The notes under the pieces are model-generated. The model worked only from the letters and a program-made list of their open reading frames with translations, did not search any database and was not told the DNA's origin. Below are positions 1 through 9,659 of a DNA stretch of 62,000 nt, one piece after another (the stretch's first letter is position 1; every line of letters starts with the position of its first letter). The DNA comes from Glandiceps talaboti (Eukaryota; Hemichordata; Enteropneusta; Spengelidae): NCBI RefSeq assembly GCF_964340395.1, contig NC_135570.1, positions 11,340,322 to 11,402,321 of the forward strand. The letters run 5' to 3'. The position numbers and the translations under genes were made by a program.

Positions 1-982
1 TCAAGTGCTTTTTCTTTTTTTAGATTTGTGAACCGTTTAGAGCATTCTATGGATTTACAGTATAGAAAAATAAATATTATTAATTCTAGAGAAAGAAAGG
101 AAACACTGTTTTTTTAATGTAAAATCAAGATGATTTCTATAATTATATCAGTTGAGATCAACTGCTATACTGACTCTTACAAGATTATATTTTAACTCAT
201 TTTAAAGTAGAGTAAATTTTTTGAAGCAATCTCATTAGTCACATGTTGAATGACGGAAGGACGTGAAGTGACTTAATTAGTGAGGTAACAACTCCTGTGG
301 GAAAGCTGATTCTGAAGAGATTGGTCAGCTCCTTAAAAAGGACCTCGAGAGTAATTAGGGGAGACAATTTCACTTGTGATGTTCCTTATCATGTAGTTAC
401 AAAAATGTTCAAAAAAAAAATAATACTGAATGAATAAATTGTCTGCAAACTGAATGATTTACATATCTTGAATTGTTGAAAAAAACACAATGACCTGATG
501 TATATGGATTCAGAAAAGGCCTTTGTATTTGTTTACAAATATTTATTTTTTTCGTTATTGTTTACTTTTTAAAAGGACAGGGAAAAAACAAAATGCCATA
601 TATTCAAATTGTTATTATATGACATCTTGGACATAGGGAAAAATATGATGAAAAAAATTACAAAGTATTTAATAAAGAAAAAATAAATATCTGTAAAAAA
701 ACACAAAGGCCTTTTCCAAATCCCTGTGATCCTACACAGAAATGAAGCAGCAGCTGACACAGTTGTTTGTAAGATTGTAAACTGCAAACCGTATTCCTTG
801 ATTAATTTGCATATCAATTAGGTCATGTGAACAATACTTCATCTACACATCCCTAGAAAAATAGTTTCTGAGTTTTGACTTTTTACAACAGAAGGTAAAT
901 TTTTGACCAATATCATACACCTGTGGAACGATCATTTTGATTTGAATAATTTCCCACCTAGACACACAGTTCCCCTTCAATT

Positions 983-1113
983 GTTTGTGGAAAGGGATGA
1001 GAAGGGCGCCACCAATGGCTGATCTTTCAACCTAGATAGGTACAGATCACATTTACCTATCTAGATTGAGAGATCGCAGTCACTGGTGGCACTCTTCTCA
1101 TTCCTTGCCATGA
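983..1113. repeat. Foldback element, about 55-nt imperfect arms
   Basis: The left arm (GGGATGAGAAGGGCGCCACC onward, to CTAGATAGGTA) is mirrored by the right arm. The reverse complement of the right arm reads GGAATGAGAAGAGTGCCACC onward to CTAGATAGGTA. The arms meet with a short AT-rich loop near 1045. The structure resembles a small hairpin MITE; no target-site duplication was evident. Confidence 0.7.
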
Positions 1114-1398
1114 TGTCAGATTAAAAGTTCTACAGTCGAGTATAGCTGAGAGCTGTTCTGCAACAAAATGTTGTTGCTGCCAATCATATCATGCCTTTTA
1201 GTTTATTGAGTTACATTCTGTATGTTCTGCCCAAACTGAACATGGGGTGCTTGATCAAAACCAGATAGCTCCCAGACATGTGTGAATGTTCATTGTTGGC
1301 AAAATAAAATAGGAGTCTACGTAACATACATTCAAGTTCCATCCTTAAATCATGTACACCAGAAACACATTTACATATATCACACATGGTGCTGGTGG

Positions 1399-1670
1399 CA
1401 GGGCTCGAAATTAACTTTCTTCTGTGGTAGTCCCAGTGGGTTACCAATTTCAGAAAGTGGTAGTCCAAGGATGCAGTAATCCCACATTCCTGAACTGAAA
1501 ACAGAGTTCCTCTATTGGAAATATGTTTGTTACTGAAATATTTTCAAGTCTGTAAATCTTCAAGTTCCATCCTTAAATCATTGCATAATCAGTGACAGCC
1601 TGAGTGGGCTACCAGCTACAAATTATGGTAGCCTCTGTTGACATGGGACTACTATTAATTTTGAGCCCTG
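1399..1670. mobile_element. MITE-like element with CAGGGCTCGAAATTAA termini
   Basis: The left end CAGGGCTCGAAATTAAC and the right end GTTAATTTTGAGCCCTG-like sequence (ATTAATTTTGAGCCCTG) are terminal inverted repeats about 272 bp apart. Terminal CAGGG is common in hAT-type elements, but no clear 8-bp duplication flanks this copy, so the superfamily is an inference. It carries no ORF. Confidence 0.6.
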
Positions 1671-1799
1671 GGTAGGATTCTTTTGCTTTGAATCCACTGT
1701 GCTATCTTACAGTGTGTCTACAGTTGTAAGGATGATAAGGACATTCTTGTCGATGTACTTTGCAGTCTACTACCTATATATTTAAATTCTAATGCTTAC

Positions 1800-1978
1800 C
1801 AACATGCTTGTCTGGCATTCCAATATCGCGTGATGTCCATCGGCAAAATCCACAGGCTAAGTAGTATGCCTTTTTAGTTGTTGGCTTGGCAGGATCATTA
1901 GGATTAGGAATGGCAATGCTAGTAGCTCTTGTTGATAAGGTGTGTCGACAACTTGGACAGTCAAAACAATTACCACAT
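1800..1978 (-). CDS. DCTN4: DCTN4 coding exon 3
   Basis: 179 nt between an AAACCCAG acceptor and a GTTG|GTAAGC donor. It completes the split Arg and encodes [20 protein letters not shown], then [20 protein letters not shown] and [19 protein letters not shown]. The four-Cys cluster plus ACGFC are the expected zinc ligands. It ends in phase 1, so at least one more exon lies to the left of the window. Confidence 0.95.
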
Positions 1979-3708
1979 CTGGGTTTAAAGAAAAAAAATT
2001 TCATATATTTAAAATCAATTTTATTTTATTAAAGAAAAGTATTATGGTTTGAATGTATATTAGAATTTGGCTAGACAGCCGATTAGATTACAAGTCTTTG
2101 TAGAAAACATGATGTATGGGTATACGTTCATTGATGTGAGTTGTGTCTGCAAGGATTTGATTGTGAAATTAGTGATAATAAGGGTAGTTGTGTATACAAT
2201 TTGCTACTGACAAGCACTTGTCTAGCCTGGAAGACTCAGGTCCTCAACAACTTTTGTTACAGCGCCCTCAACAGCCTTGTTACAAGCCATTTTTGAAGTG
2301 TTAAATTCCATGCACTTTTTTTGAGATTTAACCAAGAATATATTATACACCATGTACACCTACCTATTCTTCTTAATCTTGGCTTCAGCAGATGGCATAT
2401 TCTCCAAACAATTGGGACAATAATGGGAATCAACCTGAAAGATAATTTTAAAGAGATTCATCAGCTTGATTTCATGATATATATAATCATGGGGTGCTCC
2501 CCAATCATACAATCATAACTTTTGATTGTAAAGTTGGTACATTTTTGTATATTGATGTGAAGTAAACAGCTCACTTTTTCACACTTTCATCTCAAGGCAT
2601 GATGGGATATTATGTCTCCTTTAAGAGATGTGAAGGTGTAATTATTGAGAAAGTTGATGCACTAATTTTAGCCTTAGATTTTGATGTTTTATTTTTTATT
2701 TTTGAACTTGTTATCATTCCAGGTTTTGTAGTAAAATCTAGTGATCTCTTGATTGTAACCTAATTAGCATATATTCTTTTGTCTCAGGTGAGGTCATACT
2801 ATTGTACAATCAGGTCAATGTAAATGTTGGTATTACTTTGGAAATGTGATAGAAACCCTGTTTTCGACCAATGTTGTTGCTCATCAATTGTCAAGTTGGA
2901 CAAGTGTTTTCTAAGAGTGTCATGGGTGGTTATATTTTGGTGATATTTGTTGATTTCGGAATTAAAACAGATCGTTGAAATCAAGTTGTAATATGGTCGA
3001 TTCTCCCAGGGTTTCCAAACTGTATACTATCGTTCTTAAGTGCGAACACTGATGACAGTATTTTTTGAATATTTGTAAATATGTACAATAACACTATTAT
3101 TTCGTATTATGATCATCCTTGAATAGAATATAAGTTCATAGGAAACTGTGATTTTAATACTGTTTAAATAATATTATTTTTATATTTTGTGTTTTAACAT
3201 GTCAAGATTAACTTAAAGATGAATTTCCATTTATTTCTAATAGCATGGACAATAAAGATATTTTCTATGCTGTCATACAATATGACACACCCATGTTTAT
3301 ATTTTACAAATGTCAATGCTTTCATGTATTGTACAAAAATGAATGTACAAGTATACTAACCCCGCTTTCCTCTATCTCAAAAATCTGACTGTCAACGCAC
3401 TGTGAGTCCAAATGGTTTACAAACAGTTTTGGACGAAACAAAATTATAATTTGAGCAAATGTTGATATTAATGTATCATTATTGACACGTCTGTCTGTAA
3501 TATTGATAATGACATCACAATAAATTAATATATCCGATAGTGTTACATGAATCGCTAATATTATCCGATAACTTACCTCGTGTGACACACATTGTCCAGA
3601 CTTCAATTTTAGGCAATGCCGACAAAAATACAGCCTTGATATTGGCAGTCTCACCCCACTGTCGGGGCACAAAATATTCACCCTATCGACTTCCAACAAA
3701 CCAGCCAT
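1800..3708 (-). CDS. DCTN4: Dynactin subunit 4 (p62), N-terminal part; gene runs off the left edge
   Basis: Coding exons are 3577-3708, 2364-2434 and 1800-1978 (minus strand). They join in phase to give 127 residues plus one base of the next codon; the vertebrate protein is about 460 aa, so roughly a quarter is present. Known role: DCTN4 is a subunit of the dynactin pointed-end complex, which sits on the dynein cofactor and helps cargo attachment. Visible in the sequence: an N-terminal cysteine-rich zinc-binding region with [20 protein letters not shown] and ACGFCRW motifs, and stretches such as [10 protein letters not shown] and [17 protein letters not shown] that match the vertebrate protein as I remember it. 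The start [10 protein letters not shown] aligns with vertebrate MASLLQSDRV. The gene is head-to-head with BOLA1, 366 bp between start codons. No exon 4 candidate was found in 1-1799, so intron 3 probably extends beyond the window. Confidence 0.94.
2364..2434 (-). CDS. DCTN4: DCTN4 coding exon 2
   Basis: 71 nt between a CTTTCAG acceptor and an AG|GTAGGT donor. It encodes [19 protein letters not shown] then IKKN, nearly identical to the vertebrate segment, and carries the CPNC metal-ligand pair. It joins exon 1 in phase 0 and ends in phase 2; the split Arg codon AG|A is completed by exon 3. Confidence 0.94.
2435..3576. other. DCTN4 intron 1
   Basis: AT-rich intron bounded by GTAAGT (at 3576) and CTTTCAG (at 2437). 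I see no conserved coding segment or clear repeat in it. Confidence 0.7.
3577..3708 (-). CDS. DCTN4: DCTN4 coding exon 1
   Basis: 132 nt, 44 codons, from ATG at 3708-3706 to a CACGAG|GTAAGT donor (phase 0). It encodes [10 protein letters not shown]..., [17 protein letters not shown] and VSHE, including the first Cys pair CRHC of the zinc-binding region. The ATG opens the conserved reading frame, and no in-frame upstream extension is needed to match vertebrate N termini. Confidence 0.93.
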
Positions 3709-4074
3709 GTTGGTTTAACAAAGTAGTACATTATAAACAAACTGTCTGTTCGGCTAAGGATATCACTCTATTATATAAATCTGTAAAATTACTTCTGTCG
3801 TTGTTATTTCATTTTTAGTATAGATTTATAATGTATGAAATAAAGTCTATTTTTAAAGGTTAAATTATTGATTATTGAGAAAAATTTATCAATATGATAT
3901 AATTATCGAAAACATGGACTGCAAAAGCAGTAATCATATATAGTGTAAGTATGAAAGAACCTCTACCATTGGTGTATAACTAGGCTATCAAGTGACGATA
4001 ACTAATCAGCGATCGCTTAACATACAATGTTTGTTGTCGCCTGTAGTTCGTAGATCTGTGACGATGCCTCCAAC
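3709..4074. promoter_or_regulatory. Putative bidirectional promoter of DCTN4 and BOLA1
   Basis: 366 bp lie between the divergent start codons of two broadly expressed genes, and no other feature fits here. Such spacing is typical of animal bidirectional promoters. The right part (about 4005-4074) has more CpG (gcgatcgc, cgcctg, ttcgtag, gacgatg), whereas the middle is AT-rich. Transcription start sites cannot be placed from sequence alone. Confidence 0.6.
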
Positions 4075-4078
4075 ATGA
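4064..4078 (+). other. Four-codon upstream ORF overlapping the BOLA1 start (ATGA)
   Basis: ATG CCT CCA ACA TGA encodes MPPT and stops in TGA, the last three bases of an ATGA overlap with the BOLA1 ATG at 4075. If the mRNA starts upstream of 4064, ribosomes would meet this uORF first and could reach the main start by leaky scanning or reinitiation. Confidence 0.5.
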
Positions 4079-4087
4079 GCCTTCTTG
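4075..4087 (+). CDS. BOLA1: BOLA1 coding exon 1 (13 nt)
   Basis: ATG AGC CTT CTT G followed by a GTGAGT donor. This short exon was chosen because it joins exon 2 in the open frame ([15 protein letters not shown]...) and gives a Met-initiated presequence. Exon 2 on its own has no ATG until codon 42. Confidence is lower than for the other exons because the evidence is splice signals and frame only. Confidence 0.7.
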
Positions 4088-7000
4088 GTGAGTTGTTATG
4101 ATAGAAATATTTGCATCGTTTAGTGTACTTTGCAATCGTGATGCGAGTCTGTGTAGCACGAACAGTCAGAGTTATTTACTTTCACATTATGCCGAGTGTG
4201 TAGTTAGACAAGCTCATTATTTCATATGTAATAATGCATTGAGAATGAAGAGACGAGTCGTCATACCATGTACCACAGACTTCCTTGTCTATGGTCATAC
4301 TAGTCTTGCTGCTATACCCCTCGGGCTTTTCTGCTCACTGTCAAGGCGACCGAAGTTCGCTAGTGAGGGCGATAGCCCGAACGGCAGGCATTCGCCCTCG
4401 ATTGTGTGCCACCTTCAGAAACAGAGTGTTGAGAAGAAAGCCTGAGGTCTAGCAGCTAGACTCTACTGACTAAAATCTAAATGTGGCTGTTAGTACGTAC
4501 CCGTCGTACTCACACTAGAGTTGTACCATGTAGCATGGATTTAGGCTGCCTCCATGGTTGTACCATGGAAGTATACTGTGGCCGACCAGTGCAGTGAACC
4601 TCGCAAACACGATTTGGCCCAAAAGTGTTTTGCCCTCTGCACGGTGTATTTCTCTCCATGCAAGATTTCACCGCGCAATGGATAGTGGCTCAGTGCAGTG
4701 CAATTATGGAGGCTTATACCTCCATGATGCAGTCATGATTTTGCTCAGCACAAAGTTTACTTCGCGGCAGTATGATCTACACTTTCATTTTGATCAATAC
4801 ATGAACACGAGTGTCTAGGATATTTAGTAAATTATTTCATGACGAAATTACATTTAAAAAGTTTACAGCTGAGATAAGTCTGTGCTGTGCTTAAAAACCT
4901 GCACAGATATTATGTCATTGAAAGTTCATGACTATCTAAAGGTAATAAGCACTTAGGAGTCATGAATATTCAGTGTTCATCTAATATATGCATGTCTAGT
5001 AAGACCCATGATGCAATGGTGGACCAGTGTGTGAACAATAGAGGTAAAATAGAGTTTCACTTTCATGTTTCTTGGTAATCTCACAATATCACGTGATGTG
5101 TAATCGTAAAATGACTCGCCAGAACCCAAAGTTTATGAAAATACATTTATTTCCTGGAGTGATGATGTTCCCTTTAAAATGATGTGTGATATTGAGTTTA
5201 CTTACACTGCCCTTTTATTTTGATTCACAGGAAAACATATTGTAGTGCTTTGTAGAAATAACATAACCCATAGACTGGTGTGGAATGTGCATAGTAATCT
5301 ACAAGTTAGACCAGCAGAATTGTTAACTACTAGCAGAAAAATGTCGTCTTCCACAGGGCCTGTCCAGGCAGCAATAATCGATAAATTAACATCAAAACTG
5401 CAAGTATGTCATGTGTTACTGTTTATTGTTTCTTGGAGAACACTACATGTAGGAGCAATGATTAATAGTTCAATGTAGGATAAAAAACTTAGTTCTGTTA
5501 GTTTGGGAGTGAGGGTGGGGGTATTGAACCATTTTAGTTCTCATCCTACAAAAACAATTTTACTTTGAATTGAATCTTACACTGTTTTGTACCACTAAAT
5601 ACAACTATATCTAAAATAATATCTTTAAATTGAGAGGGAAGAATTTTCACTCAAAGTTATCAATAAAAAAGCATTTTTCTCAAGTTACACACCGGCGTTA
5701 TATTTATAGTATTTACATACTGACTTGAAATTCATTGTGCTGTCTGAATTAATTATCAAATCTGGTCAGTTATTAAAGTTGGAAGGGGAGGGATCTGAAA
5801 CCTAGCAAAAAGAATTTAGTTTTTATCATACGTTGAAACTATTGATTTCACCCAATACAATGTCAATAACAAATGTTGATGTGACTGTTCATTTCAATTA
5901 ACACTATTATAAGATAGTCAATATTTTATGCTGATGTTCATTTCTATTGTTCATTTCTATTGTATATTTCCATTGTACATTTCTATTGTTCATTTCTATT
6001 GTATATTTCTATTGTACATTTCTATTGTACATTTCTATTGTTCATTTCTATTGTATATTTCTATTGTATATTTCTTTTGTTCATTTCTATTGTATATTTC
6101 TATTGTATATTTCAGCCTGTTCACTTGGAAGTGATCAATGAAAGCTATATGCACAATGTACCCAAAGGGTCTGAAACACATTTTAAGGTGGTTATAGTGT
6201 CAAATCAGTTTGATAAACAGACTCATATAAAGAGACATCGAATGGTAAATGAAGTGTTAAAAGATGAACTCAGTGGTCCTGTACATGCTTTGTCTATTCA
6301 GGTAAATCTGCTATAATGATCTTTATTTATACTGGATAGTTCTTTAAGCATATAAACACTTGTCTCCCAAAAAGTCCAGTGAGAGCCATCCCTCATGGGT
6401 TCAGTGTTAATGCAGGAGGAAACTGTAGTACCCAGGGAAAACCTGCGTTGTTCGGTAGAGTCAAACTGAACGACACTTACAGCGTGGTAAATTTAATCAA
6501 ACCCTAAATGGGTTTGAACCCAACCACAGTGGCAAGAGGCAAGTGATTTAACCACTCAGCCACCTACAACCCTGTCTTACCACAAATTTATTTTTGTTAT
6601 GTAATAAGTCAATGCCATTGTGTCATATTTGACAGTGTTTTTGGGGTTCCCTCGTATTTTTACCAGAGTTCCCAAACAAAATTATGGTAGATTGTGTGGG
6701 AAACTGCAACTTTACCCATTATTCTCTTTCAGTTATTGGGGTTTCCCAACCTTAGCAAAAACTCTGGTTTGATCCTCGTTCCATTATAAATACTGATTCC
6801 TAGGTTGTCTACCAATAAACATATGCTGGTTACCTGAGTTCCAGCCATTTTGCATCTAAGGATCAAAATAGAGGGTGATCCAGATTTGTCAAAGTAAAGG
6901 CTAAAATTTGATCATGGCCACTGATCATGTGGTAATGCACAAAACTATAAAAAAAAATGTGTGTACAAGAAGTCTGTAGCATTACAGTTGTGGTTAGGCA

Positions 7001-7336
7001 TGTTTTGATTACTGGTAGTCACTAGTAAAACAGTTCAGAAAGAACAAGATGGAAAATGAGTGGTAATTTTGTATGTAGTCTCCCATCTTTAGGCTAAATT
7101 ACTCAACTTTTGTGGTCCTTGCCGACAGCACAAAAATAACTTGCGTATAGCACTCCTAGTGGCCAAACCGTGAAATCTTATCTCTCTCTGATAACTGGTA
7201 TATGGCATATTGTACTCATCACCCTTCTTTGTTTTGTAAACAGGCTAAAACAAGTGAACAATGGAATGTAAATACCAGTGTGACTAAATCACCCCCTTGT
7301 CTTGGTGGAATGAAGAAAGAAGCAAATAGGAGTTAG
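4075..7336 (+). CDS. BOLA1: BolA-like protein 1 (mitochondrial), complete four-exon gene
   Basis: Coding exons 4075-4087, 5231-5403, 6116-6301 and 7244-7336 join in frame to give 154 aa. Known role: BOLA1 acts in mitochondria with the monothiol glutaredoxin GLRX5 in iron-sulfur cluster handling and thiol redox control. Visible: residues 1-41 are basic and hydrophobic with almost no acidic residues, as in a mitochondrial presequence; an internal Met at 42 could start a cytosolic form. The BolA domain spans about residues 48-130, with GSETHF (His84), KRHRMVN (His103) and GPVHALSIQ (His119), the conserved positions of the family. The C-terminal SPPCLGG motif is shared with vertebrate BOLA1 and favours BOLA1 over BOLA2 or BOLA3. 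Human BOLA1 is 137 aa. The gene is head-to-head with DCTN4 and convergent with RASGEF1. Confidence 0.94.
4317..4410. other. CpG-rich hairpin-forming island in BOLA1 intron 1
   Basis: A short GC- and CpG-rich patch in otherwise AT-rich DNA. GAGGGCGA at 4363-4370 is mirrored by TCGCCCTC at 4391-4398, and GGCGACCGAAGTTCGC lies just upstream. The ORF reading through it (4098-4445) matches nothing I know. It may be an old insert or a regulatory CpG patch behind the promoter. Confidence 0.45.
4938..5188. repeat. Dispersed repeat, copy 1 (AAGGTAATAAGCACTT family)
   Basis: About 250 bp shared in order with 14656-14894: it begins AAGGTAATAAGCACTT, continues GAGTCATGAATATT and CCATGATGCAATG, and ends ATTTATTTCCTGG with a CCCTTTAAAAT tail. 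Two diverged copies in one window mark it as an interspersed repeat. No TIRs or tRNA boxes were recognised. It ends about 40 bp before BOLA1 exon 2. Confidence 0.7.
5231..5403 (+). CDS. BOLA1: BOLA1 coding exon 2
   Basis: 173 nt between a TTCACAG acceptor and a CAA|GTATGT donor. It carries most of the presequence ([17 protein letters not shown]) and the start of the BolA domain ([16 protein letters not shown], equivalent to vertebrate GPVEAAIRTKL). It joins exon 3 in phase 0. Confidence 0.9.
5932..6112 (+). repeat. ATTTCTATTGT minisatellite ending at the BOLA1 exon 3 acceptor
   Basis: About fifteen 12-13-bp units of the form TTCATTTCTATTG or TATATTTCTATTG run without interruption to the TATATTTCAG acceptor. 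The array is T-rich and A/G-poor on the sense strand, so it lengthens the polypyrimidine tract. Its open frames are an artefact of the repeat. Confidence 0.9.
6116..6301 (+). CDS. BOLA1: BOLA1 coding exon 3 (core BolA fold)
   Basis: 186 nt, 62 codons, phase 0 on both sides. It encodes [40 protein letters not shown] and [20 protein letters not shown] with a final IQ. GSETHF and GPVHALSIQ are diagnostic of BolA. The donor is CAG|GTAAAT. Confidence 0.97.
6314..6574 (-). mobile_element. tRNA-derived SINE-like element, copy 1
   Basis: On the minus strand this repeat has a pol III A-box-like TGGCTGAGTGGTTAA (about 6550-6564) and a B-box-like GGTTCAAACCC (about 6511-6521). These are spaced like a Leu/Ser-type tRNA and followed by a tRNA-unrelated body and an AT-rich end. 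A second copy of the whole unit lies at 61652-61941. It sits in BOLA1 intron 3, 12 bp after the donor. Confidence 0.8.
6633..6767 (+). mobile_element. CAGTGTTTTTGC-family MITE, diverged copy
   Basis: It begins CAGTGTTTTTGG and ends CCTTAGCAAAAACTCTGG, with the family's internal blocks CCCAAACAAAATTA and TTTACCC. It lies in BOLA1 intron 3. Confidence 0.65.
7244..7336 (+). CDS. BOLA1: BOLA1 coding exon 4 and stop
   Basis: 93 nt from a TAAACAG acceptor to TAG at 7334-7336. It encodes [20 protein letters not shown] and [10 protein letters not shown]. The SPPCLGG segment matches the BOLA1 C terminus. Confidence 0.95.
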   Translation, partial: AKTSEQWNVNTSVTKSPPCLGGMKKEANRS

Positions 7337-7803
7337 TCTCCATATTTTAGCTCTACTCTGAACTGGCAAATACTGTAATCAATATATTTTGTTGGCACAA
7401 GGTTTATTTTAGCGGAATAAGCATGAAAACTTTTTCCTTGATTTTTATGGATGTTTTCTGTTTTTGCAGATACTGATGTACTGTAATAATAACAACTCTT
7501 TGCTGCGTTAGTGCCAGTGTGTGTAGTACACTCAGGGATAATTTCACTCATGCTTGCAGTGTTTTCTGTTGCAGTTTCACTTGCTTCTCTTGTGAAAGTA
7601 CTTTTATGGAAGTACAGCCACAGAGAATACCTCAAGCACTCGTAAAAATACCCCAGGTACACCACACTTGCATTCACGTGTCAATACAACCAACATAGCA
7701 ATGCAACACTGTTTTACCAGTAAATTTAAGTCTCTGATCATATCTGAACATTATGTTGTATAATTTTATCTTTGTACTATCGTCATGTGTACACTATTCA
7801 CAC

Positions 7804-7936
7804 CTAGAATATCACCATGGTAATGTACTATTTACAATTATCTGTACCCCAGAATATCACCATGGTAATGTATCATGTATAGCTAACTGTACCCTAGAAT
7901 ATCACCATGGTAATGTACTATTTGTAGCTAAACTGT
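7804..7936. repeat. Three-copy 45-bp tandem repeat
   Basis: AGAATATCACCATGGTAATG starts at 7806, 7851 and 7896, an exact 45-bp period. Each unit contains the palindrome CCATGG. It lies in the presumed BOLA1 3' UTR or just downstream. Confidence 0.9.
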
Positions 7937-8119
7937 AGAAATGTTATAAATGTCGACCAAGGCTGAAAGGGCAAAGATCCCCCCTCCAATGCAAATCTTA
8001 GTTGTTTGATGTGTTTGCCAGTTCACTAGTGCCCCAAGGAGGTAGAAGTTATTTAAGAAGAATGTGGCAGCCTGGATTCATTTCTGAATTACTTCATTTA
8101 CAAAAAACGGTTCAGTATA

Positions 8120-8390
8120 GTGTTTTATTTATGAATTGCTGACTCATAGCCTGCACATTGCTGGTTTGATCCCCGGTATTACCATTGGTTTCTGATTGGT
8201 TAAGCTTCCTCGGGCGAGATTTGAACCACAATTGTGCCCAAGTCAAGCCAACTATATAAGTGGGGACCAGATAGGACTGTGGTCGTTATGTGAAGGATTT
8301 TACCCTATGTTCTTAATAGCAGCAAGGATTGTTTGCTCCCTAGGATGTTGAGAAAATGTAAAGGGCGCATAGCATTGTATAGATCTGTAC
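8120..8390 (+). mobile_element. SINE-like unit with tRNA-type B box
   Basis: It contains GGTTTGATCCCCGG, a good pol III B-box match, followed by a body that includes CTTCCTCGGGCGAGATTTGAA and AAAGGGCGCATAGCATTGTA near the 3' end. No clean A box was found and no second copy is in the window, so it is a tentative call. Confidence 0.4.
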
Positions 8391-8733
8391 TAGGGGGTAC
8401 TAATTGGACTCTACTTTGAGCAAAATGTGGGAAATGTTATTTCATTGTGTAGCCATATTTATAGGCATGTATGTACTACCATTGATAGAGGTTAGAATGG
8501 TGGTGCATAACATAAGACAGTTTTAATTGATGATTTAAAGTTTGACAAGTAAAATAACTTAGTAACATGGGTATAAACATCATTAACCCTTTCAAAGCTT
8601 TCGTATTATTAGAATGTAATTTGACTGAAAAAGAAACTCTACTCAAGGAAATAAAGGCATTTTTAATAAATTTTGGTTCTGGAGAGTCATTTGTCTCATG
8701 AATATGCAATGTTCATCTAATACATGTTCATGT

Positions 8734-8746
8734 GGGGGGGGGGGGG
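8734..8746 (+). repeat. Poly(G) run (13 nt)
   Basis: Uninterrupted G homopolymer, placed at the junction between a rearranged piece of the AAGGTAATAAGCACTT repeat (about 8640-8733) and the duplicated block at 8747. Confidence 0.8.
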
Positions 8747-9130
8747 CTAACCACATACTGTAATGGCAGAAAATCTATGGTTTTCTATTTATAAATGGTG
8801 AACAGATGATATTACATATTTGTCTTGTGTTCTAGTCTGTACGTCTACGCCATAACAGGGCGCCTCACATATCAGCCAACCCCTGAGAGGAGGCCGTGAG
8901 GGTGGAATGTCACGACGTATCTTACAGTCTAGTTGTGTTCTACCTGTCCTACAATCTACAGAACACACACAAGCCTACAGGACATATGGGGGTGGGGGTG
9001 GGGGGAGCTAATGACATACTGAAATGGCAGAAAATCTATGGTTTTCTATTTATCAATGGTGAACAGATGATATTACATATTCTACTTGTCCTACAATCTA
9101 CAGAACACACACAAGCCTACAAGACATATG
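8747..9130. repeat. Local tandem duplication (about 260-bp offset)
   Basis: 8747-8822 and 9007-9083 are near-identical (ATGGCAGAAAATCTATGG, GGTGAACAGATGATATTACA). The adjacent block CTACAGAACACACACAAGCC is also present twice, about 8956 and 9100. Both copies are preceded by a G-rich run, pointing to duplication of one unit. Confidence 0.85.
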
Positions 9131-9659
9131 TACAAATATACACACGGTACACATGGGTGCAGAAACACAGATCGATGTACAATAGAACATATACATCAAC
9201 GTCATAAACAACAGGCATCTTTACATCACCATCTGAAACACCCATTACTTTTAGATAGAAATACTTCATATGTTGTTGCTTCAGAAGAAATATATATGTG
9301 CTCTGGCTTGTGAGAATGATATACATGTTATTCACTTTTAAATTTTTAAAGGAAATTATTGTCCAACTTTTTTTTACTTTTCTCTGTTACTACCATTCTC
9401 ATTTGGACATATGCGTTCACCAATTTGTTTTGCAAACACTCACTCAGGTTATCATTTAAAAATATTATTTTATTCAAATGACTTAAAAAGCCTGGAGACT
9501 TGAGCAAGATGGCTACCTATGCTTGGCTGTATAGCCATCTGTGTGATATGTCAGCCATCATATGATATAGTTCTATACTTGATTTATGTCTTTGTGGCAG
9601 CCCACATCAAGAAACAAATCAGAGGGGGTTGTGGGTAAATTTTGTAGAGTGACACAAGT

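Larger units (their letters stand above)
1..1799. other. DCTN4 intron 3 (partial), no coding sequence seen
   Basis: This AT-rich stretch has no segment resembling the next DCTN4 exon on the minus strand. It holds two inverted-repeat elements, at 983-1113 and 1399-1670, listed separately. The rest is unremarkable intronic DNA. Confidence 0.6.

Noticed and set aside
4098-4445. 115-codon ORF in BOLA1 intron 1
   Set aside because: Overlaps the CpG-rich hairpin patch, is not needed for BOLA1, and matches no known family.
5928-6316. ORFs rich in [12 protein letters not shown] upstream of the BolA motif
   Set aside because: Translation of the intronic minisatellite; only residues from PVHLEV onward are exon 3.
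6511-6564. A functional tRNA-Leu or tRNA-Ser gene
   Set aside because: A and B boxes are present but no cloverleaf acceptor stem or anticodon arm can be drawn, and the unit is repeated with a long unrelated body; a SINE fits better.
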